Source: Rhabditoides inermis
Lineage: Eukaryota; Nematoda; Chromadorea; Rhabditida; Rhabditidae
Length of the DNA: 64,000 bases
NCBI GenBank assembly: GCA_963966185.1
Contig: CAWZYM010000304.1
Span: 310,001-374,000 of the forward strand
Direction: 5' to 3'
Below, piece after piece: positions 49,501-60,128 of this stretch. Both the position numbers and the translations under genes were made by a program. The stretch's first letter is position 1; each line of letters starts with the position of its first letter. A model generated the notes under the pieces. The model ran no database searches. It saw only the letters and a list, made by a program, of their open reading frames with translations, and was not told the DNA's origin.

Positions 49501-51055
49501 AATTGAAGGAGTGATGTTTTGGGGAAACCGGGTTGTGATCCCTGAAGAACTGAGGAAGTCCGTAATAGAAGGACTCCATGCTACCCATTATGGAGCCGAA
49601 AGAATGAAGGCATTGGCTCGGAAGAAGATATGGTTTCCGGGAATGGAAGCGTGGATTGAGGAGAGAGTAAAAACTTGCGAGATCTGTGCGAAGTGGGGGG
49701 AAGAACTGCCAAAGGTACCCCTATCCGCATGGGAGGAACCGACTAAAGCCTGGGAACGCATCCACATCGATTTTTGTGGACCAGTTGAGGGATACATGTG
49801 GCTGGTGGTGTATGATGCATTCAGTAAATGGCCGGAAGTCATCAAGATGACACGGATTACCACAGGGAAGACTATTGAAGCACTAGCGGAGTTGTTCAGC
49901 AGATTTGGACTGCCCCAGATGATAGTGTCCGATAATGGTCCCCAGCTGGTGTCCAAGGAGTTCAAAGAGTTCTGTGAGCAGAAGAACATAGCCGCGGTAA
50001 CAACTCCGGCGTATCATCCCAATAGTAACGGGGCTGCTGAACGGTTCGTGAGGACCTTTAAGAAACAAGTGAAGAAGATGGCTGAAGAACATCGAGAATG
50101 TTTGGAAGAACGGGTACGGAAATTGCTGTTCCAATATAGGATTACCCCGCACCCCGCTACGGGAAAGGCACCATGCGAAGTCCTGATGGGACGTGAATTG
50201 AGGTCGGCTTTGGATTTTGAAAGAGAAAAAGCCCGTGGGGGAATATGGAGGAGCGAATATCTGGCTCAGATGAAGAAAAACCACGACCAGCATGCCCGAG
50301 AGCGAAAGTTCGAAGTAGGGGAAGAAGTTTATGTACGGTGTACACCGTTGGAAGACGGGAACTGGAAACAGGGAGTGATAACAGGCGTAGAAGGACAACG
50401 AGTATTTCGGGTCTACACGACCGAAGGAGAGAAAAGGGTACATCTTGAACAACTGAAGCCATACAAAGGAAGTTGGGAAGATTGGGTGATAGAAAAGAAA
50501 CAACCCGAATCTCCCAACATGGTGCCATCCGAAGTTAGGGATACAAGTGAGGCGAGCTCAACCCGGGTTACCGAGACGGAGAACGGGGAGAGCAGGAAAC
50601 GAAAAACCAGCGAGATACCGTTGACACCACAGATTAGGAAATCAGTAAGGGAGGTAAAGCGACCGAGAAGGTTCTTGAATTGGGTAGAAATGAGGCCTGA
50701 TTGGAATAGGAGGCCAGAGAATAATGGCGGCATTGGACTTGCAGTGCAGGCTAATGACCAACTGGGAAATTTGCATGGAAGGACGGGGGGATGGACCGTA
50801 CAAAAGACGGCGGAGAGGGGGGGGGGCAGTCCGACACGAATGTCGAGTCGCCGCCCCCAGCCACCTGCGTCGCCTCGCAAGGAGAAGGAGGGCAACACTC
50901 CTCCGAGGACCCCCGGAAGGGATCGGAGCAGCAGCTCCGAGAACAGCCCGGTCAGGCCCCCGTTCCGATCCCGGTCTCGGTCGGTATCTTCGAGTCGCTC
51001 GGGCAGCCCGTCCCTGGCCACGGCCCGCAGCCGCTCGGTGTCGAGTTCCAGGTAG
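46547..51055 (+). CDS. Ty3/gypsy Gag-Pol polyprotein
   Basis: One frame of about 1,502 residues from the ATG at 46547. Gag is followed by zinc-knuckle motifs near residues 250-285: CRTCKSHSHSDREC, and the canonical CHGCGQFGHWRDQC. The aspartic protease has DTGA (about residue 350). Reverse transcriptase has LPFGIASAPAIFQ and the catalytic YLDD (about 640). RNase H has TDAS (about 788). Integrase has an HHCC zinc finger (about 1010-1050), the Asp in HIDFCGP (about 1074), VSDNG (about 1127) and the Glu in NGAAERF (about 1163). A GPY/F-type module (VGEEVYVRCTP) follows, then a low-complexity Ser/Arg tail. Pol order (integrase last) is that of Ty3/gypsy. No stop or frameshift interrupts it. Confidence 0.93.
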   Translation: MTATEVPQGSGSAPKVEQPATMAAAGMKAPGAYVPGSPWGLWKMIFENYMALRGITDPKVKKWTLIQEVGVANCQMLMGLLEGKNLESEEVTYETLMSKLSRQFDPKKLLTAERFQLLSMKQKKGQSLAQFFAAIQEQALACKLESVTNVRDMLCQMAFIMGMESDDGRIRLLEKEEQTAGEALEMAQTYERVGNSMGKMMGVHQNKAPQMGLFSMERPRFGNQRGFRGTGGSKVPGNGANNGCRTCKSHSHSDRECWKKKKPCHGCGQFGHWRDQCPNARNGGWAKKGMGHVECDSDEEEQDEPNMEFYALRKGGGISTRKAAKKQRDRVVPPLMVKVQLKGQEDMEFLWDTGAVMSTVDKMSWERWGKPTLEEVNYHAVGYGGHKVKILGRMKMPVIVEGWQGVVDLNVIDTPAKPLLGRDWMEQMGTWAPGSMIRREVNEIQMSVTEEQERLMKILEDNCEIFGNDLGKYNLGKIDLKLKTGDIRPVYRRARTVPYAVTEQVEEKLKELEKDGVITKVDHGVWATPLVIVPKGEGKIRICGDFKSTVNPALDINQYPLPKPEDLFQKLNGGKVFSKVDLRDAYNQLELSEEAKKLVVINTHKGLYVYNRLPFGIASAPAIFQKTMEEVLQGIEGVVIYLDDVTVMGRSKEEHLDRVETVLSRLKQAGLRVKREKCEFLKNKVEFLGHVVTGEGIFPDQKKIEAMCKMPAPKTMKELEAYTGMIQYYGKFLKNLAMLAAPINKLKRKDEVWKWGKEQQQAFDSIQRLLTSADMLTHYDPQKPLVLATDASEVGIGAVLYHRVGAVEKVIAYASRSLTKEERNYAQIEKEALGIIYGMEKFQKYVYGRRFLLLTDHQPLVRIFGDKSQIPVIAARRLHRWMLKLSEYSFDIEYRRTTAFGNADGLSRLPNPLELPMKERVIEEFGVYSIEQEKVEKAVLKMEVLKTASQKDANMKWITNWLNQGRAPDGQIPGGFRDKWNELAVIEGVMFWGNRVVIPEELRKSVIEGLHATHYGAERMKALARKKIWFPGMEAWIEERVKTCEICAKWGEELPKVPLSAWEEPTKAWERIHIDFCGPVEGYMWLVVYDAFSKWPEVIKMTRITTGKTIEALAELFSRFGLPQMIVSDNGPQLVSKEFKEFCEQKNIAAVTTPAYHPNSNGAAERFVRTFKKQVKKMAEEHRECLEERVRKLLFQYRITPHPATGKAPCEVLMGRELRSALDFEREKARGGIWRSEYLAQMKKNHDQHARERKFEVGEEVYVRCTPLEDGNWKQGVITGVEGQRVFRVYTTEGEKRVHLEQLKPYKGSWEDWVIEKKQPESPNMVPSEVRDTSEASSTRVTETENGESRKRKTSEIPLTPQIRKSVREVKRPRRFLNWVEMRPDWNRRPENNGGIGLAVQANDQLGNLHGRTGGWTVQKTAERGGGSPTRMSSRRPQPPASPRKEKEGNTPPRTPGRDRSSSSENSPVRPPFRSRSRSVSSSRSGSPSLATARSRSVSSSR

Positions 51056-51402
51056 TAGATAATGACCAAGGAAAGGTTGAAATTTCGATGATTAGGGAGA
51101 TGACGGGAGACGATTCGGCTCCGCAGGACCCGGCGGAGGAGCCGCCGAGGAGGGAGTCTCGGCCGCCTCGTCTGCAGAGGCGCCGCGAGTACGAGAACAG
51201 GAGCGAGAGGAGGGGACGGGGTGGAACCCGCCCGCCTCCGCCCGCGGTGCAGCGCTACATCCTGGGCACCCTGTCGACAGCCATGTTTGGATCCGACGTG
51301 ACCAACCGCTCCTCGCGTCCCAACTACTCGCACCGGGAAGGCAACCCCCACTGCCGCTGCAACGGGTGCTATTTCAAGCGTCGGGGAGGAGGAAAGAAAT
51401 AG
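50791..51402 (+). CDS. Overlapping accessory ORF at the 3' end of the retrotransposon
   Basis: An ATG-initiated frame of 203 residues overlaps the last 265 bp of the Gag-Pol frame in the -1 register and runs about 350 bp beyond it. The first half is Gly/Gln/Pro/Ser-rich. The middle includes GVEFQVVDNDQGKVEISMIR. The end is strongly basic with a Cys/His cluster (HCRCNGCYFKRRGGGKK). Codon usage and the absence of stops through the region past the Gag-Pol stop suggest real coding. Function unknown; nucleic-acid binding is possible from the basic Cys-rich tail. Confidence 0.5.
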   Translation: MDRTKDGGEGGGQSDTNVESPPPATCVASQGEGGQHSSEDPRKGSEQQLREQPGQAPVPIPVSVGIFESLGQPVPGHGPQPLGVEFQVVDNDQGKVEISMIREMTGDDSAPQDPAEEPPRRESRPPRLQRRREYENRSERRGRGGTRPPPPAVQRYILGTLSTAMFGSDVTNRSSRPNYSHREGNPHCRCNGCYFKRRGGGKK

Positions 51403-51626
51403 AAGATGTACTAGTTAGATAGAATTCGTGACCAAGTTGTGGGTCGTATGTGAACGAATAAATGAGATTAGAGCCAAGGAATGGCTTTGGTGTGTGTTGT
51501 GGGGGTTTTCGGGGAAGTTGGCGGAGTAGCGGATCATCAGGGAGCGGGATCGTCGTCTTCGCCTCCAGTCGTCGTCTCTCGTCACCTTCAGTCAAGAAAG
51601 AAGAGGAGGCCGTTTAAGGAGGGAGA

Positions 51627-51841
51627 TGTTGGAGGACGTTTACAACCGCACCCTGTAACCCGCCGCGCCACAATGAGCTAAACCCCTTTTGCATATCGTA
51701 GCATGTCATTTCGGTAATGGGCTTTGGCTGGCCGATACATTAGAATGTCTTGTGGTATCCTTTATAAGCCGGCCGCTGGCCTTCTGCGTCAGATAAACGT
51801 TTACCGAGCTTGCCTTGGCTTTATTCTTGAGGACCTTAACT
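51627..51841 (+). repeat. 3' LTR
   Basis: Matches the 5' LTR over its length by eye. It follows a polypurine tract and is followed by the AAAAT target duplication. Confidence 0.93.
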
Positions 51842-51898
51842 AAAATGAGACGAATTACAAAGTTTTATTGATTATCGATATTTTTGTTAGTTGTTTTG

Positions 51899-53370
51899 TT
51901 AGTTGTTCTTCTTGGCGTACTTCTCTCCAATCGAGATCACATCAATCTCCGGCTTCACCTGAAAAGAAAGATATCTATCAGAAATCGATAATCAAATGTG
52001 CCTTGTCGAATAGACGCGGGAAGGCGCCGTCGCAGTGGTAGTCGATGCGAACCTGAACGGGAATCATTTTCAGAGGGAGAGCGAGAGAGAAAGAGAAAGA
52101 GAGAGAAAGAGAGAGAAAGAGAGAGAGGGGGGAGAGAGAGAGAGCGTGTACCTTGTCGTAAAGTGTGAGGTCGAACATCTCTCCGAACTCCTTCTCATCC
52201 ATGAACAAATCAGCGTACATAAACGAGTATCCTCCAACGTCGCGGGTGAATCTGGATATTCCGGTTTGAATTCCCGCCACTGGATTTCCTGAATCAAGTA
52301 CTCACTTCTCCATGGCGCGCATCGCTTGCGTGGGGTTGTAGGGATCGCGGCGCTTCACCTGTCCGGGAGTACCTGAAACGTATAGAGATACGTTTGTGAT
52401 ACGTTTCCCCTCGTACCGTACACGCCGAGATCGTTGAACATTGCGTAGTTGGTGCCCGGCGTGAGCTTGTCTGCGGGCGGAGCGCTCAAATATGTTTATT
52501 TTGCTTTTTAATGGTTTTATAGTGTATCAGTAGTATCCGTAACTAATCGATAATCTGGTTCATGTTCATTTCACGAGGGTTGAATCAATACTAATGGATT
52601 GTGTGACGCGTAGTGGTTCTTCCGTATGCATAATGAAGGAAGGCACAGTGTGCTATGATTGATTGGAGACGTGGACTTTACGGACGCAGAGCGATTGTTG
52701 TTAGAGGGAAAGGCAAGTAGTGACTGACCGCAGTTGTCCCTGTCCCTTGTCTCCCCTTCCGTGGTCGTATAGACGACATGGGTAGACGAGCAGCGGATAC
52801 GTGTCGAACATTTCCACCGCTGTGTCCACCTGTCAACACATCAGGTACTATCAGTAGATCCAGAGTGAGAGAAGATCATCCCACCTGCTCCTTGAGCGTA
52901 TCCAGCGGCAGCACGATGTCTTGGAACACCTGTAGAAAGGAGGCGGGGTCAGATGGGGCGTGGCCTCACTCACCTGCTTGGCGAACGTCATCTCCCTCAC
53001 TGCAGCCGTGGTGGTGAACTTGAGAAACGCGGGCTTCGGAGGGCACATCCAACCGAACAGCGCGCTGAAAGAAGGCGGGGTTTGTGGGGGAGGAGACATG
53101 TAACTCACCGAAAGATGGGGTGGTTCCCGAACGGAATCATACTCTCCAGAACCCAGAAGATGGCGCGGTTGTGACGCAGAAGGTACGACTAGAAACGAGC
53201 GTGGTCAGAAGGGGCGTGGTCAGAAAAGGTTGTCTCACCTCGAGGGGAATGAACTCGCGTCCTCCGCCGGCACAGAACGATTCAGTGTGCTTGTACCACC
53301 AGGGCTTCCACCAACGACACACGTCGTTGATCTCAACGGGGTCTTGCTCCCTCTGCTCTCTTTCCCTCTG

Positions 53371-53415
<45 letters not shown>

Positions 53416-54400
53416 CTCTCTCTCTCTCTCTCTACCTTCATCCAATCCGCCCAGGTCTCTACATCGGCAAAGTTTCCCACTGTGATAACCGCGCGATCCT
53501 TATCGTAGATCGTAGCCTCAAGGAAATCCGGCACCTATTGATTTATTGATTATTGATCGGCTTTGTTTTCCACCTTCGTATCTTTGCTAGTGGCTCCGGA
53601 GAGCTTCATCAGCTGGCGACAGTATGCGTCTTGGGAGTCAACCTGAAAGAAGGGCGTGGTCAGAGGGGGCGTGGCTACGCCCACCGGAATGTAGTGCAAC
53701 TTGACGTAGGGTTTACAAGGAACGATCTTTAATCGCAGTGCGGTCAGCAAACCGAGAGTACCATGACTCCACGGCAGACAGTAGAACAGATCCGAGTGCT
53801 CGTTGTCGGCTGAAAAGGGGCGGAGTCTGAGGGGCGGGTCTCACTCACCCTTGACGCGGATGACGTCTCCCTTGGCGGTGACGACCTCGTATTCAGTTAT
53901 GGTCTCCTGGTAGAGACCGACCTGGAAGAGGGGCGTGGTCAGAAAGGGCGGGGCTGGTCTTACCTTATGCGAGTAGGTAGTCATTCCAACACCGAACGCC
54001 AGTCCTCCGAGGGTGGCGTCTCCCACCTCCAGACACACAGCCAGAGTGTAGCCTTTCGGTACCAGGAACGCCACCGCTTCCCTCAATCAGGGGAATACGG
54101 TAGAAGGGCTAGGCATACGGTACCTGACTGTCACGTTCGGCTCGACCCACACGGTGCCGTCTTTCTCGTCGATTGACATGATCTCGTGCAGATCGATCGG
54201 GATTTGGTGGCAGGCGGACTGGAATCGTGTACCGTATGTTTATTATAGAACTGTGATTTTCCGTTCTGTGAATACAGTACCTTATCAAAGAATGTGAGTG
54301 AGAGAGATTGCCAATTGGGACGAGCTGTGCAGAGAAGTTTCCGATCTGTGGCAGGGAGGGCTGCCCATGTCTTCACCTGAACAGAGAAGAGATGTGAGTG

Positions 54401-54446
<46 letters not shown>

Positions 54447-54708
54447 GGAGAAGTACCCTGTCCTGAATCTCCTCCACTCGGTCGTCGTGCGTAGAATCTT
54501 TGTCGAGGAACGTTCGGTTCAACCAGATGCGCAGTTTGATGAACAAATCGAACAGCTGAGCAGTAAATGCAAACAAAAAAAAACACACAAGAAAGCGTAC
54601 CAGACTAGCAGGTAGGCAGAATACGAGGATGACGAGGCCTCGGTTGTCCTCGAGGAGTCGAATGGCGCGCGCCTTTGCCCTGTCGAGAAGGGATGGAGAA
54701 CGAACCAT
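51899..54708 (-). CDS. DHCR24: Delta(24)-sterol reductase
   Basis: DHCR24 (seladin-1) is an ER-membrane FAD enzyme that reduces the C24 double bond of sterol intermediates. Nineteen exons join in phase from 54708 to 51899. The N-terminal membrane segment is VILVFCLPASLLFDLFIKLR. FAD-binding features include WVEPNVTVREAVAFL, DATLGGLAFGVGMTTYSHK and LFYCLPWSHGTLGLL. Other family marks are WWKPWWYKHTESF, IFWVLESMIPFGNHPIFRAL and LFGWMCPP. The C-terminal part has MYADLFMDEKEFGEMFD and DGAFPRLFDK. Length is about 500 residues, as usual. The last intron (51959-52001, 43 bp) begins with GC. Several introns contain the GGGCGTGG motif. A poly(A) signal (AATAAA, about 51862-51868) lies just inside the retrotransposon boundary at 51846. 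Confidence 0.95.
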
Positions 54709-55141
54709 CTGATGATGTGCATAGAAGGAAATCCAGGAAACACATAGCTACAGAGAAACATTTATGTCATAACATGGTTCGGAGTAGTGAGGATGGGTGG
54801 ATGGGATGTGCAATCGGTGGCAATCAAATGTGTGAGAGTGTTGAACAGGTTTCTTCCCTGCCGTATATGGTTATCAAGTTTGAAGAAGTGCAGATAAGAG
54901 ACCAAATGAGAAAAAAAACCCGCATAGTTAGCGATAAGGGGAGATTGGAGGGAGGACAAGCCTAATATGCACAAGAAACAAGCCAAAGTGCGAGAGCGAG
55001 ACAAACAAATCGATAGGAGTGGGGCAGGAAAGGCTAGATCTAACCTAGAGCACATCATGTAAACTTTGTGAGTAAAAGAGAGAAAAAACTTTATTACAAG
55101 AAATGCTACTGTATCACTATCATATAGCTAATAAGTACGCA
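54709..55141. other. Intergenic spacer, nothing recognised
   Basis: Upstream region of DHCR24 and downstream region of the small secreted protein gene. No exon, RNA gene or repeat is evident. It is A-rich in the middle. Confidence 0.5.
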
Positions 55142-55539
55142 TCAGCTGTCCTCGATGTCCGGTCGGGGTGTGCGGTTGTCTGTCTTGTGATAGAGTTCTA
55201 CCAACAGGTCGAGTGTCTCCGGAGAGAAGTGCCGCATCACATACCGCAGCTTCGCCTCCACCTCAGAGATGTTGTTCGAGTCGTACGCTTCTGGAAGATA
55301 TTACATAGTACAGGAGATAAATTAGACGGAATAACTGTACGTCACAGATTGTGTTATATGATGAAATGCGTTATATAATGTACATAGAAAGGAAAGAAAA
55401 AGCTCACCGAGTAGTTCAATAATAGCGTCTCTTTCGAATGGATCGAGTTGCTCTAGAAACTCTTCCAGTCCGATGACATCATCTTCTCGCACCTCAGCTG
55501 TAATGAAGAATATAATGATTTCTCTCCCCTCACTCTCTC

Positions 55540-55593
<54 letters not shown>

Positions 55594-55728
55594 AAAGAAC
55601 ATATTAGAATAAGATCGAAAACATGTCTCACCTAGATGAATCTTGACCTTCTTGTTTTTGGCAGCTGGTTTGGCAAGTGTAGATGCAGCTAGGATGAGGG
55701 TGAGTAGTAGGAGATGCGCTGTCCGCAT
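55142..55728 (-). CDS. Small acidic secreted protein
   Basis: Three exons join in phase to about 112 residues. The signal peptide is MRTAHLLLLTLILAASTLAK (an in-frame ATG 12 codons upstream is less likely as start, because it would move the hydrophobic core inward). The mature chain starts with a Lys-rich stretch (PAAKNKKVKIHL) and continues with acidic amphipathic helices: EVREDDVIGLEEFLEQLDPF, RDAIIELLEAYDSNNISEVE and MRHFSPETLDLLVELYHK, ending PRPDIEDS. It has no cysteines. The alternating acidic helices recall EF-hand-like or saposin-free secreted helical proteins, but a calcium loop is not visible. Intron 1 contains a (CT)n tract (55549-55591). Confidence 0.62.
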
Positions 55729-56978
55729 GGCTGTCTGAGAGTGTGTGGCAGTGACGCCGCCCATATCTATCTATAATAGACGCCAGCTGGCCACAAGTTC
55801 AAATAACTGGTTACCTGTTACACTCACAACGATTTCTCGATGATTTATTGTGGTCTACGAGATGATGTTCGAAGATTAATAATATTGACTAACGCGTAAG
55901 CGATGGGATACACTTTTCTACTTTGTTCCACGATCTTCAATCTAGATAAGAAGATCCAAATATCTGAGAAAAGGACGACAAACTAGCACGCACACAAAAA
56001 AAAATAAGATGCATACACACGTAAATAAATATGAATAATTTTCCGGACGTTACATCAGAACACTAATTTGATATGTCGTTTACGATATGGACCTCTATAG
56101 TCAGAATCAGCGATGCGAGTTAGCCGTAGGCTATGCGCCCAGCAGCCCCCGTACGAATATGAGTTTCCTGTCACGCTGGCTGCTCGGGGACGCTCTACCG
56201 GTGTCGGGCGAGAGATTGCATACGAGATCACTCTCACAGAGCATGCTGTTGGTTGGAAGAGAGCACGGTGTGAACTCGTTCACATTTATACATGCCAGAA
56301 GTGTTTAATTTTATTAGGATTAATTCATCTATAGTCGCCGCCTGGTGGATAGTTTCTGTTATTGCCAGCCGGGGTCAGTTGGCGAAACTCAGTTTCGAGC
56401 GAGAGAGGCCAGACAGCGCGGGCAAATGGTCGAGTGTCGCGCGGCCTCTTTGATTCGCGTGCCGGCTTTTTTGATCAATATTATCGTTTGAAAGCGCGCG
56501 CTTGGGTCTCCTCACGACTAGAAGGTAGATCGAATGCGACTCGAGGGTAGATCGATTTTCTACCGTAATCTGGCGAACTATCTCCCAGAATAATATTATA
56601 CTACTGTCGTCACTCTCTGTGCACTACCGTACCGTACATCAATCATGGAGTACAACTTATTTATTATAACGCATATTCGTACAAAGTAGCGTACAAGATA
56701 ATTCATTTTCAGTACATGATTGTTTGTTGTTTTGATTGACTGATATGATGTGTTTGTTAGTTTGTTTTATATTTATTGTTATGTATTATATTACCATTAC
56801 GTGTATGCGAATAATCATTCTGTTCAGTGGAAGAGAATGAAGTCTCTCAGCAATGCATGCAGTCCAATTTCGTATATATTTCTGTGTTTCTATTTTGAAA
56901 CGTATCCTCAATTATTTACATGTATCGTTTTGCTAGTTACTGTATTATAAATTTATTTAGACATTTAGGGCTAACCTA
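55729..56978. other. Intergenic spacer, nothing recognised
   Basis: Divergent promoter interval between the small secreted protein gene (-) and THOC1 (+). Short open frames only. A 5' UTR intron acceptor (tttattttag-like, about 56958) may lie before the THOC1 ATG. Confidence 0.45.
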
Positions 56979-59883
56979 ATGGAGTTGATATCGTTGATAT
57001 CAACCGGGAACGTCGATGAGCTGACTCGCGCTCATTCCGATGCCAAGCAGAAGGGGTTAGTTACATTATTTATGTGTTCACTATATTCTATCCATGTTTA
57101 CAGCGAACTCGAACTGTTCGTTTCCAAATTGTCGCGGCAATTGAATGAATATGGTATGCGGATTGCTACTGGAGAAGAGGTGCTCGTAGAGAAGGAGACC
57201 CGGCAACTGCTTGGAATGGTATTGCAGCTGGTTAAATCAGGTGAGACACTCACTTATAGTTTTCATTTTGTTGTTATTAGGTGTCTGCCCGAAGATTACT
57301 CCGATCGCTTGTCTGCAAGATATGCTGGAAGTGTCCCTGATCGGCCGATGCGAGCGCATCTTTGGCATCATCGAGGAGAACCTCCAGCCACTTAAGGATG
57401 TGAGTTTTTTTTCTGTTTCAACTTGTATGTGTGTTTTCTAGATTGTCGGCGCGCAGAACGCTGTGCTGCGTATGTGCAACGATCTCCTGAAGCGTCTGTC
57501 GACTTGTACGGAGACGAGCATATGCGGAAGAGTACTCGCATTCCTCAGCAGGTACCGCGATGGTCATAACATGATTCACATATTCATGTTGTAGATATCT
57601 TCCTCTCAACCAGGACTCTGGCCTCAACAAGTTTGGACACTTCAACACTCAGAACGTTACTGTATTCGAAACGGTGAGTTTATTATTATTATTATTATTA
57701 CATTCGTATGTTGTTCATGTATTTCTTGTAGGTGGAGGAGTCGTTCAGTGCGAATGAGTTGATGGGAGCTCCGACGGATGAGGACATGGAGACAGGCGAG
57801 ATAAAGGAATCCAAGTGAGGAATCTTGGTGTAACACCAACACGATGGACGGATTGTAGGGACTCAAACATACCGGTCGATCATAAGCTCTACACCATGTT
57901 CTGGCAACTGCAGACGTTCTTCTCCAACCCGCCGTCCTGCTACGAAAAGGGAAAGTGGTCCGTGTTCAACAAGGTACGTTTTTGTAAATGTAAGATCTGC
58001 TCAATATACCATATATTTCTGTTTGATTACCAGATTTGCATATAATCAATTTATGGTTACAGAACTTGCAAGAAGTGTTCAATCTGTTTGCCAGTTACAA
58101 GTTAGAGAAGCCCACGTCGTCCCACGATTCGAAGAAGAGAAAGAATATCGTGAGTTGTCCTTTTTTTGTTACAGCTTTCGTTTCCATTGTTTTACACAGT
58201 AGTGTTTTGAGGATTCCGAGGCGGAGGCGATGTTGACTGCGGCGGCGGAAGAGGATCAGTACTTTGCCAAGTACCTCACCTCGCCTAAGCTGCTTCAGCT
58301 ACAGCTCAACGACTCGCAGTTTCGTCGCGGATTCCTCCTCCAGGCTCTCATTGTTTTCCAGTACCTAACTACGGACACCAAGTTCAAGGGGTTAGTAAAA
58401 TTCGGAAAGGACAAGCGTTCATAATAATTTATTGCAGATCGACCCATGTGTTGTCGGATGACCAGCTTCGTTTCGTGGTGGAGTCACAGAAGAAGTGTTA
58501 CAATCTTTTGCGTGAGACCCATCCTAAAGGAGGCCACTTCGCGTCTTCAGTCAAGGTGGATTGTCCATTGTCTACGATTACTTATAACTCTATATTGATA
58601 TTTTAGCATCTACTTGAAAGAGAGAAGCGATGGAGTGATTGGAAAAACAAGAGCTGCGAGGATATGACCAGCAAGACTGACAAGGATGCGATGAAAGGAT
58701 ACAAGAAGTGAGACACGCATTTCTGATTGTGTATTTATTATATATTTTAGGCGCCCTCGCGTCGCTTTCGATCCAAGTGTGATTGATCTCGGCAGTGCGG
58801 AGTTGACAAAACTGTGGAATATTGAGCCGGATATGCTGAAGGCGTGCAAGGACCCGAAGAGGTGAGCCATGGGAGAAGAAAACTATTAATATATGCTTTT
58901 ACAGGAAGTACGGTCCGTCTGTGCGTGAGTTCATTTCGGACCCTCTGGATGAAATGGATCCGGAGCAGCAGGTGGAGGAGCAGTACAAGTGAGTCAAGGA
59001 GAAGTGTCTTCTACGGTCTACAAGTAGGGGTATACTTTATACTATGTGTTTAGGTCTGTGCACAACGTGGACTTCCAATGGAGGTGTGCGCGTCTTCTCG
59101 TACAGGAGAGGGTTGGCCACCTGATTGTGCCATGCGGACAGAAGCTCGTGAATGAGTACCTCGAGACTGCCATCACTGCCGCCGCCATGGACTTCCCTGT
59201 AAGTACCACTTAGCATACCTCGTCGTGTATGGATGGAGTGGTTTAGGAACTGGCGGAGGAGATCAAGGCGAGGGAAGCGAAGCTGATGGCGGCCAAGGCT
59301 GCGGAGGAGGAGCAGAGGGCAAAGCAAGAGGCCGAGCGAGCAAAGCAAGAGGAGGACAGGAAGGCCAAGGAGGCTGAGGAGAGGGCAGCTAGGGGGGAAG
59401 AGGAGAAGGCGGAGGAACTGGAGGAGGTAGTGGAAGAAGTGATGGAGGAAGACGAAGCAGAGACCGCCAACGAGAAGGAGGTGGAGGAGCCCGCGGTAGA
59501 GAAGAAGGCAAACAAGGAGCAGGAACTGACGGACGATCAGATCGAGTCGCTGGCACTGCTGTTGGCCAGCCATTGGGATAAGCTCGCAGCCGCACTCGAG
59601 ATTACCGGGCCAAGAAAGCGCGCGTTGAGGGAAGCCCATGTGAGTCGGCGTTTACGTTTGGTCTAGTTTTAATTATGATGTTTCAGAAACAGAAGAGCGA
59701 CATAGCGCGGTCTCTTCTACAGGCGCACATTCAAGGGGACTGTGGGCGGTCGGTGAAGGGACTCCGTATGACGCTTCTCTCTGCTGAGTTGTGGAATGAG
59801 AAGACGAGCAAGGTGTTGGAGGTGGGTAGTCAATGAAAATGAGAAAAAAAGGTCGAGTTAAATTGGAATTATTGCAGGGGTGA
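56979..59883 (+). CDS. THOC1: THO complex subunit 1 with C-terminal death domain
   Basis: THOC1 (HPR1/p84) is part of THO/TREX, which couples transcription to mRNA export in the nucleus. Seventeen exons join in phase. Family marks include ICGRVLAFLSRYLPLNQDSG, FNTQNVTVFETVEE, IPVDHKLYTMFWQLQTFFSN, YFAKYLTSPKLLQLQLNDSQ, FRRGFLLQALIVFQYL, KRWSDWKNKSCEDM, AELTKLWNIEPDMLKACK and VHNVDFQWRCARLLVQER. The C-terminal death domain is DDQIESLALLLASHWDKLAA onwards. Exon 15 (59247-59640) inserts about 80 residues of Lys/Glu/Ala-rich helix (REAKLMAAKAAEEEQRAK and on) between the conserved region and the death domain. The final exon contributes only one codon and the stop. Confidence 0.93.
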
Positions 59884-60128
59884 AGAACGTCGTTCTCGGG
59901 CATCGTTTTGTATTTTTGTTGATGATTGATGTCTTTTTGTTCTTTTATGTATCCTTATGCACTCATTGTTGATCTTGTAAGACGGGACCGTGATTTACTT
60001 TTATTATAAAATATTTTTATTGACTTGTTAGGAATTATTGTTTTCTCATTCCAAGTGTTGAAAATACACTGCTATACCTTAATTAAATCGTTATGTGAAT
60101 TGTAATATATACGCCATGTTGCGTACAG

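Larger units (their letters stand above)
46219..51841 (+). mobile_element. Intact Ty3/gypsy LTR retrotransposon
   Basis: The element is 5.6 kb, bounded by direct LTRs of about 215 bp that match base for base on inspection. It is flanked by a 5-bp target duplication AAAAT (46214-46218 and 51842-51846). A TGG-initiated primer binding site candidate follows the left LTR (46433 on), and a polypurine tract (AAGGAGGGAGA, 51616-51626) precedes the right LTR. A single uninterrupted Gag-Pol frame fills the interior, with a further overlapping ORF at the 3' end. Its insertion point is between two minus-strand genes: about 58 bp past the DHCR24 stop and 120 bp upstream of the Pro/Gln/Met-rich gene. LTR identity and open frames indicate a recent, possibly still active copy. 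Confidence 0.95.

Noticed and set aside
56087..56334. Short ORFs between the small secreted protein gene and THOC1
   Set aside because: No signal peptide, family motif or splice context; they read equally in two overlapping frames.
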